The notes: a model not told the origin generated them from the letters alone. Shown: positions 10,128 through 21,876, counted from the first letter of the stretch. The stretch is DNA of 64,000 nucleotides from Botryococcus braunii (GCA_002005505.1 MVGU01000945.1:160001-224000), one strand, 5' to 3'. Numbers and translations are program-made.

Positions 10128-11457
10128 ATGGCTAGACGACAAGTCGAAGAGCCGCAGGCTGCTTTGGCCGAGGCCGAGGGGCGTGAAGCGGCAATGGCTG
10201 CCGAACTGGCTGAGTTACGACAACAGGCAGAAAACGCTGGAGTTGCGGCTCAAAACCCCGCGAACCCACAGGCAAGAATCCCGACCGTTCGAACCCACTT
10301 ACCGGAAAAATTCGAGGGACGCAGGGACGATCTCGAAACAATACCTAGACGATGTGAGGTCATATTGTGAACTCACCGGTGTGCCCGCGAACCTCAGGGT
10401 TGACTATGCAGTGCGCTGCTTAGGAAAGAGCGTGAAAAAGGTGTGGTTAACCAAAAAAGCAGCTTACGTGAGGCAAAATCCAGGTGCTGTCGTGGATTTA
10501 GCTCTCTTTGGGGATCTGTTGTCTTCTGTCTATGATAACACTGATAAGGTTGCAAAGGCAAGGGATAAACTTGATTCCGTATATCAGGGCAACGAATCAG
10601 TTGAGAAGTATGTTGAGCGCTTTACAACCTTGCTAGCAGAGGTAGAAGTCAGTGGGGACCTGTCCATGGGGGAGAAAATCCATAGGTTTCGTAAAGGCCT
10701 ACGTGAGGATTTAAAGAAATATTCAGCAATTAACCCTACAACAGGCAAAGGTTTTGATGATTTGGATGCCTTGATAAGTTTACTCACACGGTACGATGCC
10801 GCGGTGGGCGGGCCCTTACAGGCAAAGAGACTGAGAACCAGCCCCGGGGGCCCTAACTCAAGCATTGCAACCGCCACCGTTGGACCAGCACCGCACGTTG
10901 CTGGCGTCGGACAGGACTGGACAATCCCCTACTACAGTCATGAATTTGGGATGATGGCAGCTGCACCGATGGTGGCAACGCCAATCCAGATGGCCCATGG
11001 TTACCCTGCGCCGCTCGCCACGGTCGCCGCGATCCAAGGCGCGACTCCTTATCCCCGCAGGGATGGTTTACCTCCCGAGTATCGGAGGGACACTAGATTT
11101 GCCTTTCCCCTCAACAGAAGCTGTTACGCGTGCAATACCCCTGGCCATGAATCTTGGTTTTGCCCACTCAAAAAACTTAGAGAGGACCCTAACGCCTATC
11201 TTAATCAACAACAGTGGGACATCTTGCAACACATTGTGAAGGCCAGACAGGAGGTAAACCAGCCTGCTCCACCAATTCGAGGTCTGGCTGGTGATTTGCT
11301 GCGGCGACGGGTAGGAGGGGGCCACAACTTTAGGTCTCTCGGTGTGGGAGCAGCCCCTATGCAAGGGTGGACAGCACAGGGTGGGGCCGGACGGGGAAGG
11401 AGAATCAGAGGACGGGGCCGTGGACGGGGCCGGGCAAGGGGACGCGGTAGGCCATGA
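10128..11457 (+). pseudogene. Gag of gypsy H
   Basis: The ATG at 10128 opens MARRQVEEPQAALAEAEG, an Ala/Glu-rich segment likely to be helical. The frame must shift near 10330-10345 to continue into the capsid-like retrotransposon Gag region (VYQGNESVEKYVERFTTLLA, the conserved block found also in G, I and J). A CCHC knuckle (CYACNTPGHESWFC, near 11120) and a basic GRGRGRGRARGRGRP tail follow. Gag would form the particle and bind RNA. The frameshift makes this copy defective. Confidence 0.85.
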
Positions 11458-12763
11458 GTGGAGTTAGAGAAGGAAACCTCCACACTTTTGTTCCTTGGGA
11501 ATCTTTTCATTCTTCTATCGAGCAACGTTGTTCTGAGTTTTTGCATTGTTCTTTTTGTAGAGGCCCCTTTGACAATACCCTACCCGATGGAAGGTCTAAA
11601 CCGACATTTGTTGCAGTACCTATAGGTAAAGCTGAGGACACCTTATCCACTTTCGCTCGTGAGCAACAAGCAAATAAACATTTAAGTGCTTGTTTTCTAA
11701 TGGGTAGTAAAGTGGCGAAACCCAAGGCAGTGTACCCATGGCTAAAAGGCATGAGAGTTATCCTGCAAGGTACCAAGGGACCTGATGTCCCCTACTCCTA
11801 TGTGGTTTACCATGCCGGACCCAAATTTAGCGTATCTTTTGCTCAAGCTTTTTCAAATAGGCATTTAGCAATGCTTTTTCATGTTAACTGTACTGGTGTG
11901 AAGGGCGTCGCTTTAGTCGATACCGGGGCGACGCACTCGTTCTTCAGACATAACTTCCTAGCTACTCTCGGAGTGAGGCTGTCAAAGAAGTGTGTGGATG
12001 TCCAGCTTGCAGATGGGCAGACCATGCGCTCGGCGGGGACGGCTAAGCTCAGGGTGCACTTATCTCAAACATATGTGGAACAGAGGGATTTCATTGTCTG
12101 CGAAACTCCTGTTGGATGGGGTGGACTTAATCCTTGGTGAGGATTTTCTGAATGAAAGAAAAGCGTTAATTGACTACAATCATGGCGCAGTTCATCTTAA
12201 ACCGCCTCATTCCTCACACTACATTACACTCCTCAACCCGCTGCCCCCTAGTGAAAGAGGTACCTTACCGGCGCAAAAAGTGAATGTTATAAGTGAGGGT
12301 CAAGCTAGGCGGGCTATGCGAAAGGGTTGTCCAGGGTTTTGGGGGGTTGTGCGAGAGGCAAGGAGTGGACAGGACTCAGTTTGTGCAACACACTATCTCC
12401 ATAGGGTTGCAGTGGCAACTACAGAGGGGGATAATCCTTGGGACGAAGACAGCGGAGCCACCGGCCTAAATTTAAACGAAAACTCCCGGCGTGTTATTGA
12501 GGGTATGACTGACAAGCCACAGGACTTGAAGCAATTGTTGTTAGAGTTTTTGGATGTTTTTCCAGAGAAATTGCCAGATTTACCTCCAGACAGGGGCATC
12601 TTGCACACTATACCTATGACACCCGGCCATACGCCGCCCTGTCGCCCCACTTATAGGTTGGCTGAACCAGAAGTGGCGGAGTGTCGGAGGCAGGTTGAGG
12701 AATTACTAGCACAGGGTTTCATCAGGCCGAGTGCATCACCGTATGGTAGCCCCATATTGTTTG
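11454..12763 (+). pseudogene. Protease and RT start of gypsy H
   Basis: The first frame overlaps the end of Gag by 4 bp and contains ALVDTGATHSFFRHNFLATL, the aspartic protease active site. A frameshift near 12110 moves the reading into the frame VDLILGEDFLNERKALIDY, with PEKLPDLPPDRGILHTIPM and PTYRLAEPEVAECRRQVEEL. The RT fingers region stops at SPYGSPILF, where gypsy I inserted after GTTTG at 12759-12763. The sequence resumes at 18571 with [18 protein letters not shown]. Confidence 0.87.
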
Positions 12764-13213
12764 TTTAACGAAGTGAGACGTGTAACTAAGATTTATAACA
12801 AGCTAAGCAAGGGTTTCAGGCAAGGGTGACACCGAAGGTAGGAATCGAAGTTCCAATCCGTTACAAGTTCGCAGCCCTCCTCACGCAGGTCGTCCGAGTC
12901 TCCAAAGAACAATATATAATGAACAATGTAGAGAATGCTAGATGTCTCACTCGTAGCAGCAAACCCAAAGACAATGATCGCCACCCGAGTTCCTAGTCCA
13001 CCTATGCGCGGATCCGGCTACGTCGTCCCTCTACGAGATGCTCTCGCGAGCATAACGATATGGATGACGAGAGGAGACCCACTAGGATATTACAGTCATT
13101 TTCCCACACACAAGGACAACGAGATCTACTCGTATCCCAAAGGGCACGAAGAAACATGAACTACGCGCACATCCTACGTGAGACGCGTCGCGCTGACGCG
13201 GCACCTCACTACA
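12764..13213 (-). repeat. 3' LTR of gypsy I
   Basis: 450 bp, with no difference that I can find from 18121-18570. On the element strand it is preceded by the polypurine tract TAAGGGGGGAGTA (13226-13214). Identity of the pair means the insertion is recent or the pair has been homogenised. Confidence 0.92.
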
Positions 13214-13690
13214 TACTCCCCCCCTTATTCCTGTGCGTCCCCGCGCAGAAGGCAGAGCGCAACAACAAACAGACAAGACAAACAAAGGAACAAGACCTTC
13301 CAACATGCGGAGACTCAGACTTAGACCTACGGGCAACCCGCCTCCCGTGTTGCCAGACCCCAGCCGAATGCTGCGTATCGGGGTCCCCACCATAATGCAA
13401 TAAGAACAAGGATCAGGCATGACTAACAGAACAAAAGACAAAACACTGAAAGAAAAAACGAAAGTCCACATGATGAACAGCCAAAATGAGACACAAGGGC
13501 AGAGGTAAAAGTCCAGATGTCCAAAAGTCCAGAGTCCAAGGGGAGTCCAATTTCCACATATAGTCCAGTATTACGCCAGTATTGCACCATATTGATCAGG
13601 TGTGGTAGTGAAGTGAAAAGGCCATACACCTAATGTGCACAAAAATCTATCCAGGTAAGGGACCCATGGTCAACCCTACCGGGTAAGGCA
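13214..13690 (-). other. 3' untranslated region of gypsy I
   Basis: Between the polypurine tract and the end of Pol. It has no convincing reading frame on either strand. It resembles 25414-25870 of element J (shared run beginning CCTGTGCGTCCCCGCGCAG on the plus strand), which supports common descent of I and J. Confidence 0.7.
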
Positions 13691-14088
13691 GCCTTACCCT
13701 AGCCTATCCAAAGTCCATATGGCCATACAGAGAGACCCCTCCAAGGAGGGCCAACCGGTCGACGGGACCCTAAGGGTGGACCCTAGGAGTCGTGCCCTTG
13801 GGAGGCAATGGCGGGAGCCCGTGACTCTCTCTGTATTCTTCCACTTTCTTGTGGCAACAACGCGTGACCTGTGCAAGTTATTTCCAGCTATCCTCATTTG
13901 GCTCGTTCGGATCGTCCAGAGTGCGGCCGCGTTCGCCAGTGAGTGGCTTGTGATCCACAATGCCACCACACCCGGGATCCACGATACATCCACACCCATG
14001 TCCTTAACAATTGTGCTAGAGTATAAGCATCAGCATTCATTGTTGTAGCAGCAAAATGAGCATACTTGCTAAGCCTATCCACAACAAA
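13691..14088 (-). pseudogene. Remnant of integrase core and C-terminus in gypsy I
   Basis: The frame starts VDRLSKYAHFAATTMNADAY, the integrase core after the first catalytic Asp. It then runs into sequence (RTWVWMYRGSRVWW) that does not continue the core. In other frames the DNA that follows has the tail CHKKVEEYRESHGLPPLPPK shared with J. The core segment with the second Asp and the Glu is missing, so a deletion joins the middle of integrase to its C-terminal region. Exact edges would need alignment to an intact relative. Confidence 0.7.
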
Positions 14089-15840
14089 TCAAATAGCATC
14101 ATTTCCACTTGGGGTCTGTGGGAGGTTGGTAATAAAGTCCATAGACACACTTTGCCACTTCCTTGCTGGTATTTGTAAGGGGTGAAGAAGACCAGCAGGC
14201 AAAGTATTCCGAGCCTTGACTCGTTGACAAGAGTCACAATGAGCAACATAGGCTTTGACATCCTCATACATTCCCGGCCAATACCATTCCCTTGTTACAA
14301 GCTCGTACATGCGAGTTACTCCAGGGTGACCAACATGAGGTGGATCATGTAAAGCTTCCAAAATTCCACGTCGTAGGTTCTCCACGACAAGTTCCCCATC
14401 TTTCCTTTCCTCAAACAATGCAGGAACATATTTCCGTCCATTCCTCTCCCAAAAGCCTCCCTTTAGACTAACCTTCCTTCTATTCGCACGCGCTGCCAAC
14501 CACGGATCGTATGTGTAAGCCTTCTCAAGTTTGCCAAGTAGGGATTCGTACTCATCGGTCTCGCGGGTAAGCTCACTCGGGCTGGCCAACCCGATTTGCT
14601 CCATCGTGCCGAGGGAGCTTGGGGTCTCGTGAGCGGGCCCCGGGAGCGTGACCTTGGGGACCTTGCGGACCCGAGCTGTGAGGGTACCCTCGACATCCCG
14701 GCTGGAGGGGGTGAGGGAGTCCGGACTGGTGCGCCGACGCTTGCGCCGGAGGGCAGCCCCGGCCACAGCAGCCCCATTGTCCCTCCCCCCAGGTCCAGGG
14801 TGTTGAGTGAAGTGACACCTGGAGAGCGGATCCGCAATGTTGGTCTTGCCCGGTTCCCATACCCATTCAATCTCAAACTCCTGCAGGCGCTCGGCCCACC
14901 GAGCCCTCCGAGGACTAAGCCCCACCTGTTGACCCAAGAAGGTGTTGCACTTGTGATCCGTCACCACCGTTACTGGCTTACCTAACAAATAACATCTCCA
15001 TTCCGTGAGAGCATACACTACAGCCAATAACTCCCGTTCCGTGGCACTGTAGTTCCTCTCGCTTGCTCCCAACTTTTTACTGAAATACGCACAAACCTTC
15101 CCATCTTGAAATAGCACAGCTCCCACGCCGTAATCGCATGCATCGCACACTACCTTAAATGGCCGACGTACGTCCGGGAGTGTTAAGATAGGGGCACTTA
15201 CCAAAGCTTCCTTTATGTTGTCAAATGCTTCCTGTTGTTCCTGTCCCCACTTCCAAGGTGCTTTTGCCCCAGAGAGAGCTGTCAATGGGGTTGCCAGGAT
15301 ACTGTAGTTCTGAATAAACTTTCGAAAGTAATTAGACAACCCAAGAAACCTCCTAACTTCCGTTACGTTTGTGGGCGTAGGCCACTCCTGCACCACCTTG
15401 ACTTTATCCATATCCACTTCCAACCCATTTTCCCCAATGATGTGTCCCAAGTATTTCAATTGTTTCTCAAAGAAAGAGCATTTGACAAGTTTTGCCAGGA
15501 GTTGATGTTCGCGTAGACGGGTGAAAACTCTGTCCAACTGCAGAAGGTGTTCCTCTTCCGTTTTGCTATAAATGAGCACATCATCCTAGTATACAACCAC
15601 AAAGCCTTCCCTTATAAAGTCGTGAAAAACCTCATTCATAAGCCGTTGAAATGTCGCGGGCGCGTTGGTCAAACCAAAGGGAAGTACAAGAAATTCGTAC
15701 AAGCCAAAAGGGGTCCTGAAGGCAGTTTTAGGCACATCCTCCTTGCGAAGTCGCACTTGATGGTACCCAGACAACAAGTCCAAGCTCGAAAACACCTTGG
15801 CTCCCTTAAGCCTATCCAACAGATCGTCAATTCTGGGGAG
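14089..15840 (-). pseudogene. RT, RNase H and integrase N-terminus of gypsy I
   Basis: The minus-strand frame reads [40 protein letters not shown] and GFVVVY, then TAG, then DDVLIYSKT. The Leu of YLDD is replaced by a stop (about 15585-15587), which would end translation at the RT active site. RNase H (VCDACDYGVGAVLFQDGKV, YFSKKLGASERNYSATEREL) and the integrase zinc site (CDSCQRVKARNTLPAGLLHP) follow, ending with SMDFITNLPQTPSGNDAI. Relative to J, about 370 bp coding for the RT N-terminus is missing between 15840 and 15850, with GGTAC at the breakpoint in both flanks. Confidence 0.88.
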
Positions 15841-16823
15841 AGGGTACCGGTACTACTGGGGGGTTTTGTGACGACGGGGGTGTCGTCCATAGATTTGTCG
15901 GTGTCCGCCAAGTCGGCCTCACTTGAGGCGTCCTCCCCGGTGATGTCCACCAGTTCAGCCTGCTCATTCACAAGCACAGTATACAAACAAACCTTCCAAA
16001 CATCTTGACCCTTCCATCCTTTTCCATTCCTATCCTTCCTTCCTTCCTTCCTCTCTTGTGCTTGTAAACCCCAAACAAGTTCTGGCCCCACTGGCAACGA
16101 TGAATTTGCGTGTTTTAGGGTGACCCACTTCCCATGATGTCTAAATTGAGCAGCCTCAATCGAGACTCCTCTTTCTTCCATCCAATCCTGCCGCAAAATC
16201 ATGTCCACCCCATCAATCATGGCAGGGCTTACAATGAAGTTGTGACGGGAGGTTACACCAGGCTTGAGTGTAAACGACACATCTACCGTTCCTTTCGTAT
16301 CGGACACACTTCCATCAGCAAGAGTCACGGATATGCATGCGGGTTTGTATCGCACCCCTAGCCCTTGCAAAGTATCATTTTTAATAAACGAATGAGATGC
16401 CCCACTATCAAACAACACTGAAAGGTTTTTCCCCTTAACATTCGCAGGAAAGGTCATAGCTAGCGGAGAGTCAGTAGTAACACTTCCCATGGTGAGTGTG
16501 GGTCTTGGGGGAACCACACAACATACAAAAGAGAATGGGTATACACTAGTTTGACCATTCATGTCCACCGCCTGTCCCTTCCTTCCTGAACACACTTCCA
16601 CAATCCTTCCTTGCATACGGTGAGCATAGAGACTCTTACTTTTCCAAGTTTTCCTTCCCACAATGAAACAACAAGTGAGGGACGGGTTGCACCTTTGTTC
16701 CCATAAAAACTTGGAAATCTCAGATTCAGCCTTCCTAACATTTGGCACCACAAGGTTCACCCCTTCCTTTCCCAAATTGGAGGCCACAAGAGAGTGCAAA
16801 ACATGCAAGCAAGTGGCATCCAT
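15841..16823 (-). pseudogene. Protease region of gypsy I Pol
   Basis: The ATG at 16823 opens MDATCLHVLHSLVASNLGKE, followed by a pre-protease segment, and VLFDSGASHSFIKNDTLQGL gives the aspartic protease active site. VSPAMIDGVDMILRQDWM matches the retropepsin flap and C-terminal region (J reads ILGQDWM). After [12 protein letters not shown] the frame enters sequence out of phase, because the deletion at about 15845 joins the linker to the middle of RT in another frame. The start lies 12 bp after the Gag stop. Confidence 0.85.
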
Positions 16824-16834
16824 GGCTTCAGAAT

Positions 16835-18043
16835 TTACTTTTGAGGATTATGCCCCGGCCCTTTTCCCTTCCAATGTGCTCCCCGGCCACCACGGCCCTT
16901 CCACTGCCCACCTCGAGCTTGATTAGAGGGGAAAGGAGGAGGTGGGGGCAATTGACTGTCGCGCCTGCTCTTCCTTTGCAAGTAGTCCCGCTTGGCCTGA
17001 CATTGCCATTGCTCGTGACCAAAGTTTTTGCAGAAATAACACTGGCGCTCGGACGGGACGCTTGTCCGAGAATCTAACTTCCCACCAACGGTGTGTCCGA
17101 CGGCTCCAAGCACAGGCCCCTGGGTGAATCCCGGAAAGTATGCCGGCGTGCTTGTTGGAGTCCTCTTCACAACGTTGAGAACCTTCCTTCCTTCCTGTCC
17201 CCTCAGCATCCCCCCTGATTTTAAGTTGCTTTCATATTGCACCACATAAGTGCACAATGAGTCGAGGCTTGTGAACCTGACACCAGTTTGAGGGTTAACT
17301 GTGCAAGCAACTCTAATAGGAGCATTCAGGCCTTTGAGGAACATATATATTTTATCATTTTCGCAGATGTCATATTCGGTTTCTACATCACTCAACAAGG
17401 AAATAAACCTTTCTATGTATCTTTCAACGCTTTCTTGCCCTTGATAAACATGGTCTAATTTTTGGCGGGCAGCCATAACCAAATCGGTAGAGTCGTATCG
17501 ATTTCCCATAAAATTTTTAAAGTCTTCCCATGTTGGCTCTGTTTGACCTCCTTCCCTTTCCTTCCTTTTGAGGTATGTCCCCCACACCTTTGTAGGTCGC
17601 TCCTCCATACATTGCAGCGCGACTGCCACCCACTTGTCCCTTGACACATTTGAAATGTTCACATATGATTCCACCTTACTAGCAAAGAATTGGAAGCTTC
17701 CTCTTTTTCCTGTAAACATGGCTGGTGTAGGCACACGCACGACGTTAGTGGTGGATGACGTCCGCTTGGATGCTCGATCTCCCTCCAAGGCCTCAATCCG
17801 CTTCAATAACCGTAGAATTAGGGATTTAGTCTTATTTTTCTTCAAGGGTGTCTTCAAAGGAGTGGGTTTGGGTTTCGTTTTGGGTGTGGTCGGTTTGGGC
17901 GATGGGGCCAATTGCAATTCCGTTTCGGACTCTTCCAAAAGATCATCGACTTCAATACCTTCCTTTTCCAAACCTTCCAAAATTTCTTTCTCTTTAAGAG
18001 GGAGACCGGAGTACTTTTTTCCTTTCCGTTTAACCGCCATCAT
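16835..18043 (-). CDS. Gag of gypsy I (complete)
   Basis: 402 codons from the ATG at 18043 (MMAVKRKGKKYSGLPLKEKE). An acidic and a Lys/Pro-rich N-terminal segment lead into the capsid-like region (FTGKRGSFQFFASKVESYV, QKLDHVYQGQESVERYIERF), then a CCHC knuckle (CYFCKNFGHEQWQC) and a Gly/Arg/Lys-rich tail. Gag assembles the cytoplasmic particle and packages RNA. This is the only complete protein of element I. The upstream leader to the primer site (18044-18106) is short. Strongly similar to the Gag of J. Confidence 0.88.
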   Translation of the reverse strand: MMAVKRKGKKYSGLPLKEKEILEGLEKEGIEVDDLLEESETELQLAPSPKPTTPKTKPKPTPLKTPLKKNKTKSLILRLLKRIEALEGDRASKRTSSTTNVVRVPTPAMFTGKRGSFQFFASKVESYVNISNVSRDKWVAVALQCMEERPTKVWGTYLKRKEREGGQTEPTWEDFKNFMGNRYDSTDLVMAARQKLDHVYQGQESVERYIERFISLLSDVETEYDICENDKIYMFLKGLNAPIRVACTVNPQTGVRFTSLDSLCTYVVQYESNLKSGGMLRGQEGRKVLNVVKRTPTSTPAYFPGFTQGPVLGAVGHTVGGKLDSRTSVPSERQCYFCKNFGHEQWQCQAKRDYLQRKSRRDSQLPPPPPFPSNQARGGQWKGRGGRGAHWKGKGPGHNPQK

Positions 18044-18106
18044 ATCAATGGAACAATGCAATTACAACCTTCCCTACGTCTCCCTTCGGTTCGAGGCTCT
18101 AACCGC

Positions 18107-18570
18107 CTCGCCGATACCAATTTAACGAAGTGAGACGTGTAACTAAGATTTATAACAAGCTAAGCAAGGGTTTCAGGCAAGGGTGACACCGAAGGTAGGA
18201 ATCGAAGTTCCAATCCGTTACAAGTTCGCAGCCCTCCTCACGCAGGTCGTCCGAGTCTCCAAAGAACAATATATAATGAACAATGTAGAGAATGCTAGAT
18301 GTCTCACTCGTAGCAGCAAACCCAAAGACAATGATCGCCACCCGAGTTCCTAGTCCACCTATGCGCGGATCCGGCTACGTCGTCCCTCTACGAGATGCTC
18401 TCGCGAGCATAACGATATGGATGACGAGAGGAGACCCACTAGGATATTACAGTCATTTTCCCACACACAAGGACAACGAGATCTACTCGTATCCCAAAGG
18501 GCACGAAGAAACATGAACTACGCGCACATCCTACGTGAGACGCGTCGCGCTGACGCGGCACCTCACTACA
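18107..18570 (-). repeat. 5' LTR and primer site of gypsy I
   Basis: LTR 18121-18570, reading as identical to the 3' LTR. The primer site TGGTATCGGCGAG is on the minus strand at 18119-18107, separated from the LTR by one base. Confidence 0.92.
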
Positions 18571-19870
18571 GTTTGTGAGAAAGAAAGACGGAACATTCCG
18601 AATGGTTATAGATTACAGGGCAGTTAATAACTTAACAAGGAAGGACAAATATCCGTTGCCACGGATAGACGATCTTCTGGACAAGCTGCAGGGTTCAAAG
18701 TTCTTTACCTCTTTTGATCTCTTGTCAGGTTACCATCAAGTGCGATTACGTGAGTCCGATGTTCCCAAAACCGCTTTTAGAACACCCTTAGGTTCATTTG
18801 AATTTTTGGTGCTTCCTTTTGGTCTCACGAATGCTCCCTCCACGTTTCAACGGCTGATGAACAGTGTGTTTCATGATTTTATTCGAGAGGGTTTTGTTGT
18901 GGTTTACCTAGATGATTTGTTGGTATACAGCAAGTCAAGGGAACATCACTTAGAGCACTTAACTCGCATCCTTACTCGGCTGAGAGAGGAAAAACTGTAT
19001 GCAAAATTATCCAAGTGTGAGTTTTTTGCTGACGAGTTGCGGTATTTGGGACATGTCGTGGGGCGCGACGGCATCAAAGTTGACCCTGCCAAAGTTCGGA
19101 CTATTGTGGACTGGCCAACACCCACGAGGAGCACGCACGTACGACAATTCTTGGGACTAGCCAACTACTTCCGCAAGTTCGTCCCGGGTTACAGTACGCT
19201 TGCGGCCCCCTTAACCCGGCTCACTGGCAAAGTTCCTTGGACGTGGGGAGAAGCTGAAGAGCACGCGTTTCAAAGTTTAAAAGAAACTTTGTCCAATGCT
19301 CCTGTACTAGCACTCCCAGACAGTAGCAAGCCTTTCAAAGTGATCTCAGATGCCAGTGACTATGGGGTGGGTGCAGTACTATTGCAAGAAGGTAGACCTG
19401 TAGCATACTTCAGTAAAAAGCTTAGTAATGCCGAACGCAATTATTCCACAACTGAGAAAGAGCTTTGCAGGTGTGTGGTATGCCCTCAAGGAGTGGAGGT
19501 GTTACTTATTAGGGCAAACTTTCACAGTTGTTACGGACCATCGCGCGAATAGTTTTTTGCAAACCCAAACCCTACTCTCACCTAAACGGGCGCGCTGGGC
19601 GGAGTTTCTACAGTTATTCGACATCCAATGGGAATATGCACCGGGATCCCCTAACCCTGCTGACCCATTGTCTAGGAGTCCTCACTTAGCCGGGGCCCAC
19701 GTCCGAGCCCTAGCTCGGGCCCAGGCTGGGGTTCAGGCGTCGGTTCAGGCTAGGGCAGGGCCCCTGGGGGAGCACTCTCCCCCTGTCGGAGTAGGAGCGA
19801 TGGGGGTTGGGGAGGCTGCAGACTCCACCACCCTACCCACGCCGATGGACGGGTTGAGGGGATGGGGAAG
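18571..19870 (+). pseudogene. RT and RNase H of gypsy H, continuing after element I
   Basis: Resumes with [60 protein letters not shown] and the catalytic VVYLDDLLVYSKS, then the RT connection (RYLGHVVGRDGIKVDPAKV) and RNase H (ISDASDYGVGAVLLQEGRPV). A one-base frameshift near 19465 separates STTEKEL from WYALKEWRCYLLGQTFTVV. The second part ends EYAPGSPNPADPLSR, followed by a low-complexity Ala/Gly/Val linker. The RT active site itself is intact here. Confidence 0.88.
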
Positions 19871-20760
19871 GGTTTTAAGTGAGGCATATGAGATAGATGA
19901 TTGGCTCCATCGTAAACAAAATCGCCGCAAGTTAAGCTTCCATAGTGGCTTGTGGAAGCGCGGTGCGCGCATTTACGTTCCCTCCCACCATATGAGTTCT
20001 GACGGTGACGAACGTAACCTTCGTAGAGAAATCCTGGAAAATTTGCATGGACCACCTATAGTTGGTCATCCAGGCAGGGACAGGACCCTCGAATTAGTGC
20101 AACGTTCCTGGTGGTGGCCAGGGATGGCCTCAGATGTGGCTGACTTTGTGGCCCAATGTGACTCGTGTCAACGTGTCAAAGCCCCAGCACACTTACCTGT
20201 AGGGTTACTACACCCTCTAGAAATACCTGACAGAAAGTGGCAATCAATGTCTATGGACCTAATCACTGGACTGCCAAGAACTAAGGAAGGGTATGACGCT
20301 ATCTGGGTTGCTGTTGATAGGTTGTCAAAGTATGCGCACTTTGCTCCGACGACCACTGACGCAAGTGCAGAAGTGATAGCTTAACTGTTGCGGACCCGTG
20401 TCTTCACCTTGCATGGGTTTCCCACTCACATTGTGTCAGACAGAGATCCTAGATGGGTGGGTCGCTTCTGTCAAGAGCTCTTTCGGTTGACCGGTTGTCG
20501 CTCTGCGCTATCTACAGCGTTTCATCCGCAGACCGATGGTCAAACGGAACGAATTAATAGGATCTTGGAGGACTACTTGCGTCATTACGTCACTGGAAGA
20601 CACAACGACTGGGATAAACATTTGTGTGAGGCTGAATTTTCTTACAACAACACTTTTTAGCAATCAATCAACACTACTCCCTTTAGATTGACCTTCGGTC
20701 AGGATCCCACGATTCCCTTCCAGGAAGTCTATGAAGGTGTGACATCTTCTGTACGTGAGT
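19871..20760 (+). pseudogene. Integrase zinc domain and core of gypsy H
   Basis: GHPGRDRTLELVQRSWWWPG and CDSCQRVKAPAHLPVGLLHP give the His-His-Cys-Cys site. SMDLITGLPRTKEGYDAIWV holds the first Asp, SDRDPRWVGRFCQELF the second, and FHPQTDGQTERINRILEDYL the Glu. In-frame TAA at 20382-20384 (after DASAEVIA, where I has AQLL) and TAG at 20658-20660 (after NNTF) are point nonsense changes. The protein would be the strand-transfer enzyme but cannot be made from this copy. Confidence 0.88.
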
Positions 20761-21287
20761 ATGTACTATTTTAAAAATAGGCCAACCTGTCCTCCTCTCA
20801 ACAAAGAATCTGAAATACTCGGACAAGAAAACTCTTACCTCGGTTTATTGGGCCTTTTCCCATCGTCCAGGAGGTATCATCGGTAGCTTTCAGAATTAGG
20901 CTTCCAAAAACTCTGAGGGTTCATGATGTCTTCCATGTTTCTATGCTTAAGCCTTATAAGGAAGGTGGGACGGTATAACCTCCTCCTCTACCTGAGATTA
21001 TTGATGGAGAAGAGGAGTATGAGGTCGAGGCTGTGCTAGCTCATACGGAACGAAAGTTACGAGGTCGAAAAACTGCGCGAGAATATCTTGTAAAGTGGAC
21101 CGGGTATCAGGATATTCATAATACTTGGGAGCCAGAGGATAACTTAGAACACGCCAGGGAGGCGTTACAGCGGTACTGGGATTTAACCACGGAGCACAGG
21201 CCGGAACAAAAAGAAAAGGTGGACAAGAAACGTAAAGGACGTGGTAAAAATGCTGAGAAGCAGCGGAAGCGCGCTAGGCGCGCTTAG
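20761..21287 (+). pseudogene. Integrase C-terminus and chromodomain of gypsy H
   Basis: The C-terminal region survives in broken frames: [37 protein letters not shown] and [17 protein letters not shown]. The open frame 21033-21287 then gives a chromodomain (EYLVKWTGYQDIHNTWEPED) and a basic Lys/Arg tail ending ARRA before TAG. Chromodomains of this class are thought to direct integration to particular chromatin. A segment between about 20755 and 20775 looks deleted relative to G and E. Confidence 0.85.
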
Positions 21288-21876
21288 TGCTCTGGCAGGT
21301 CGGGTCGGCCCCTCGGTGCGTCCTTGGGCCACCTTGGAAGCTCTAAGCTTGGCCCTTAGAGTGTACCCTGGGGGTATCCCAGTACTAGAGCGCACTCGGA
21401 TGAATAGGACGTAAGCGGGGTAGAATGTCTACCTCGGGTGCGTGCGGTGATGACCGCTCACCCTGGACAGGACTCGTCGAGGTAGGGTGTCGTCTACCTT
21501 GGGTGCGTGCGGTGCTGACTGCTCACCCTTGTCAGGTTTCGGACGTCAATCATGTAATGTCGCGACATCCGTGCTAGCTCGCGCTGTAGCGTAACGCCCG
21601 ACGCAGATGGGTGGCCCCACTGCCGTTGGGTAGAATTCCTATTGGACAGGACGGGCGAATTTATGTATGGACGGGACAGATTTTACATTGTTATACGGAC
21701 AGGGCTGGACAAGACAGGACAGGACAGGGGTCTGGCTTGGGCTGGGGACGCCAGACTAGTACCCGCGGACAGGACGTGACAGGACCGTACCTCTGCCAAG
21801 TGTGTTAGGTGCGTAGTGTAGTTGTTTAGAGTGAGTCTCCCTCTTGGCCGGGACGTCCAAGCTAAGGGGGGGAGGG
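21288..21876 (+). other. 3' untranslated region of gypsy H
   Basis: No credible gene. It contains imperfect repeats: a block of about 65-80 bp around CGTGCGGTGATGACCGCTCACC near 21440-21470 recurs as CGTGCGGTGCTGACTGCTCACC near 21500-21530, and GGACAGG-type short repeats lie at 21640-21785. The polypurine tract AAGGGGGGGAGGG lies directly before the LTR (21864-21876). Confidence 0.7.

Larger units (their letters stand above)
12764..18570 (-). mobile_element. Ty3/gypsy element I, young but defective, inside RT of H
   Basis: The LTRs at 12764-13213 and 18121-18570 are 450 bp each and read as identical. The duplication is GTTTG (12759-12763, 18571-18575). On the minus strand the LTR begins TGTAGTGAGG but ends GTTAAA rather than CA. 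Gag is complete, but Pol has three lesions: RT N-terminus deleted at 15841/15848, a stop in the RT catalytic motif, and most of the integrase core deleted near 13990. J is a sister element with a different set of lesions. Confidence 0.93.

Noticed and set aside
15585..15587. Reassigned TAG codon, since most in-frame stops here are TAG
   Set aside because: TAG replaces different residues (Trp and Leu in C, Leu in I, Gln in B), and TAG, TAA and TGA all serve as normal ends of intact frames. These are ordinary nonsense changes.
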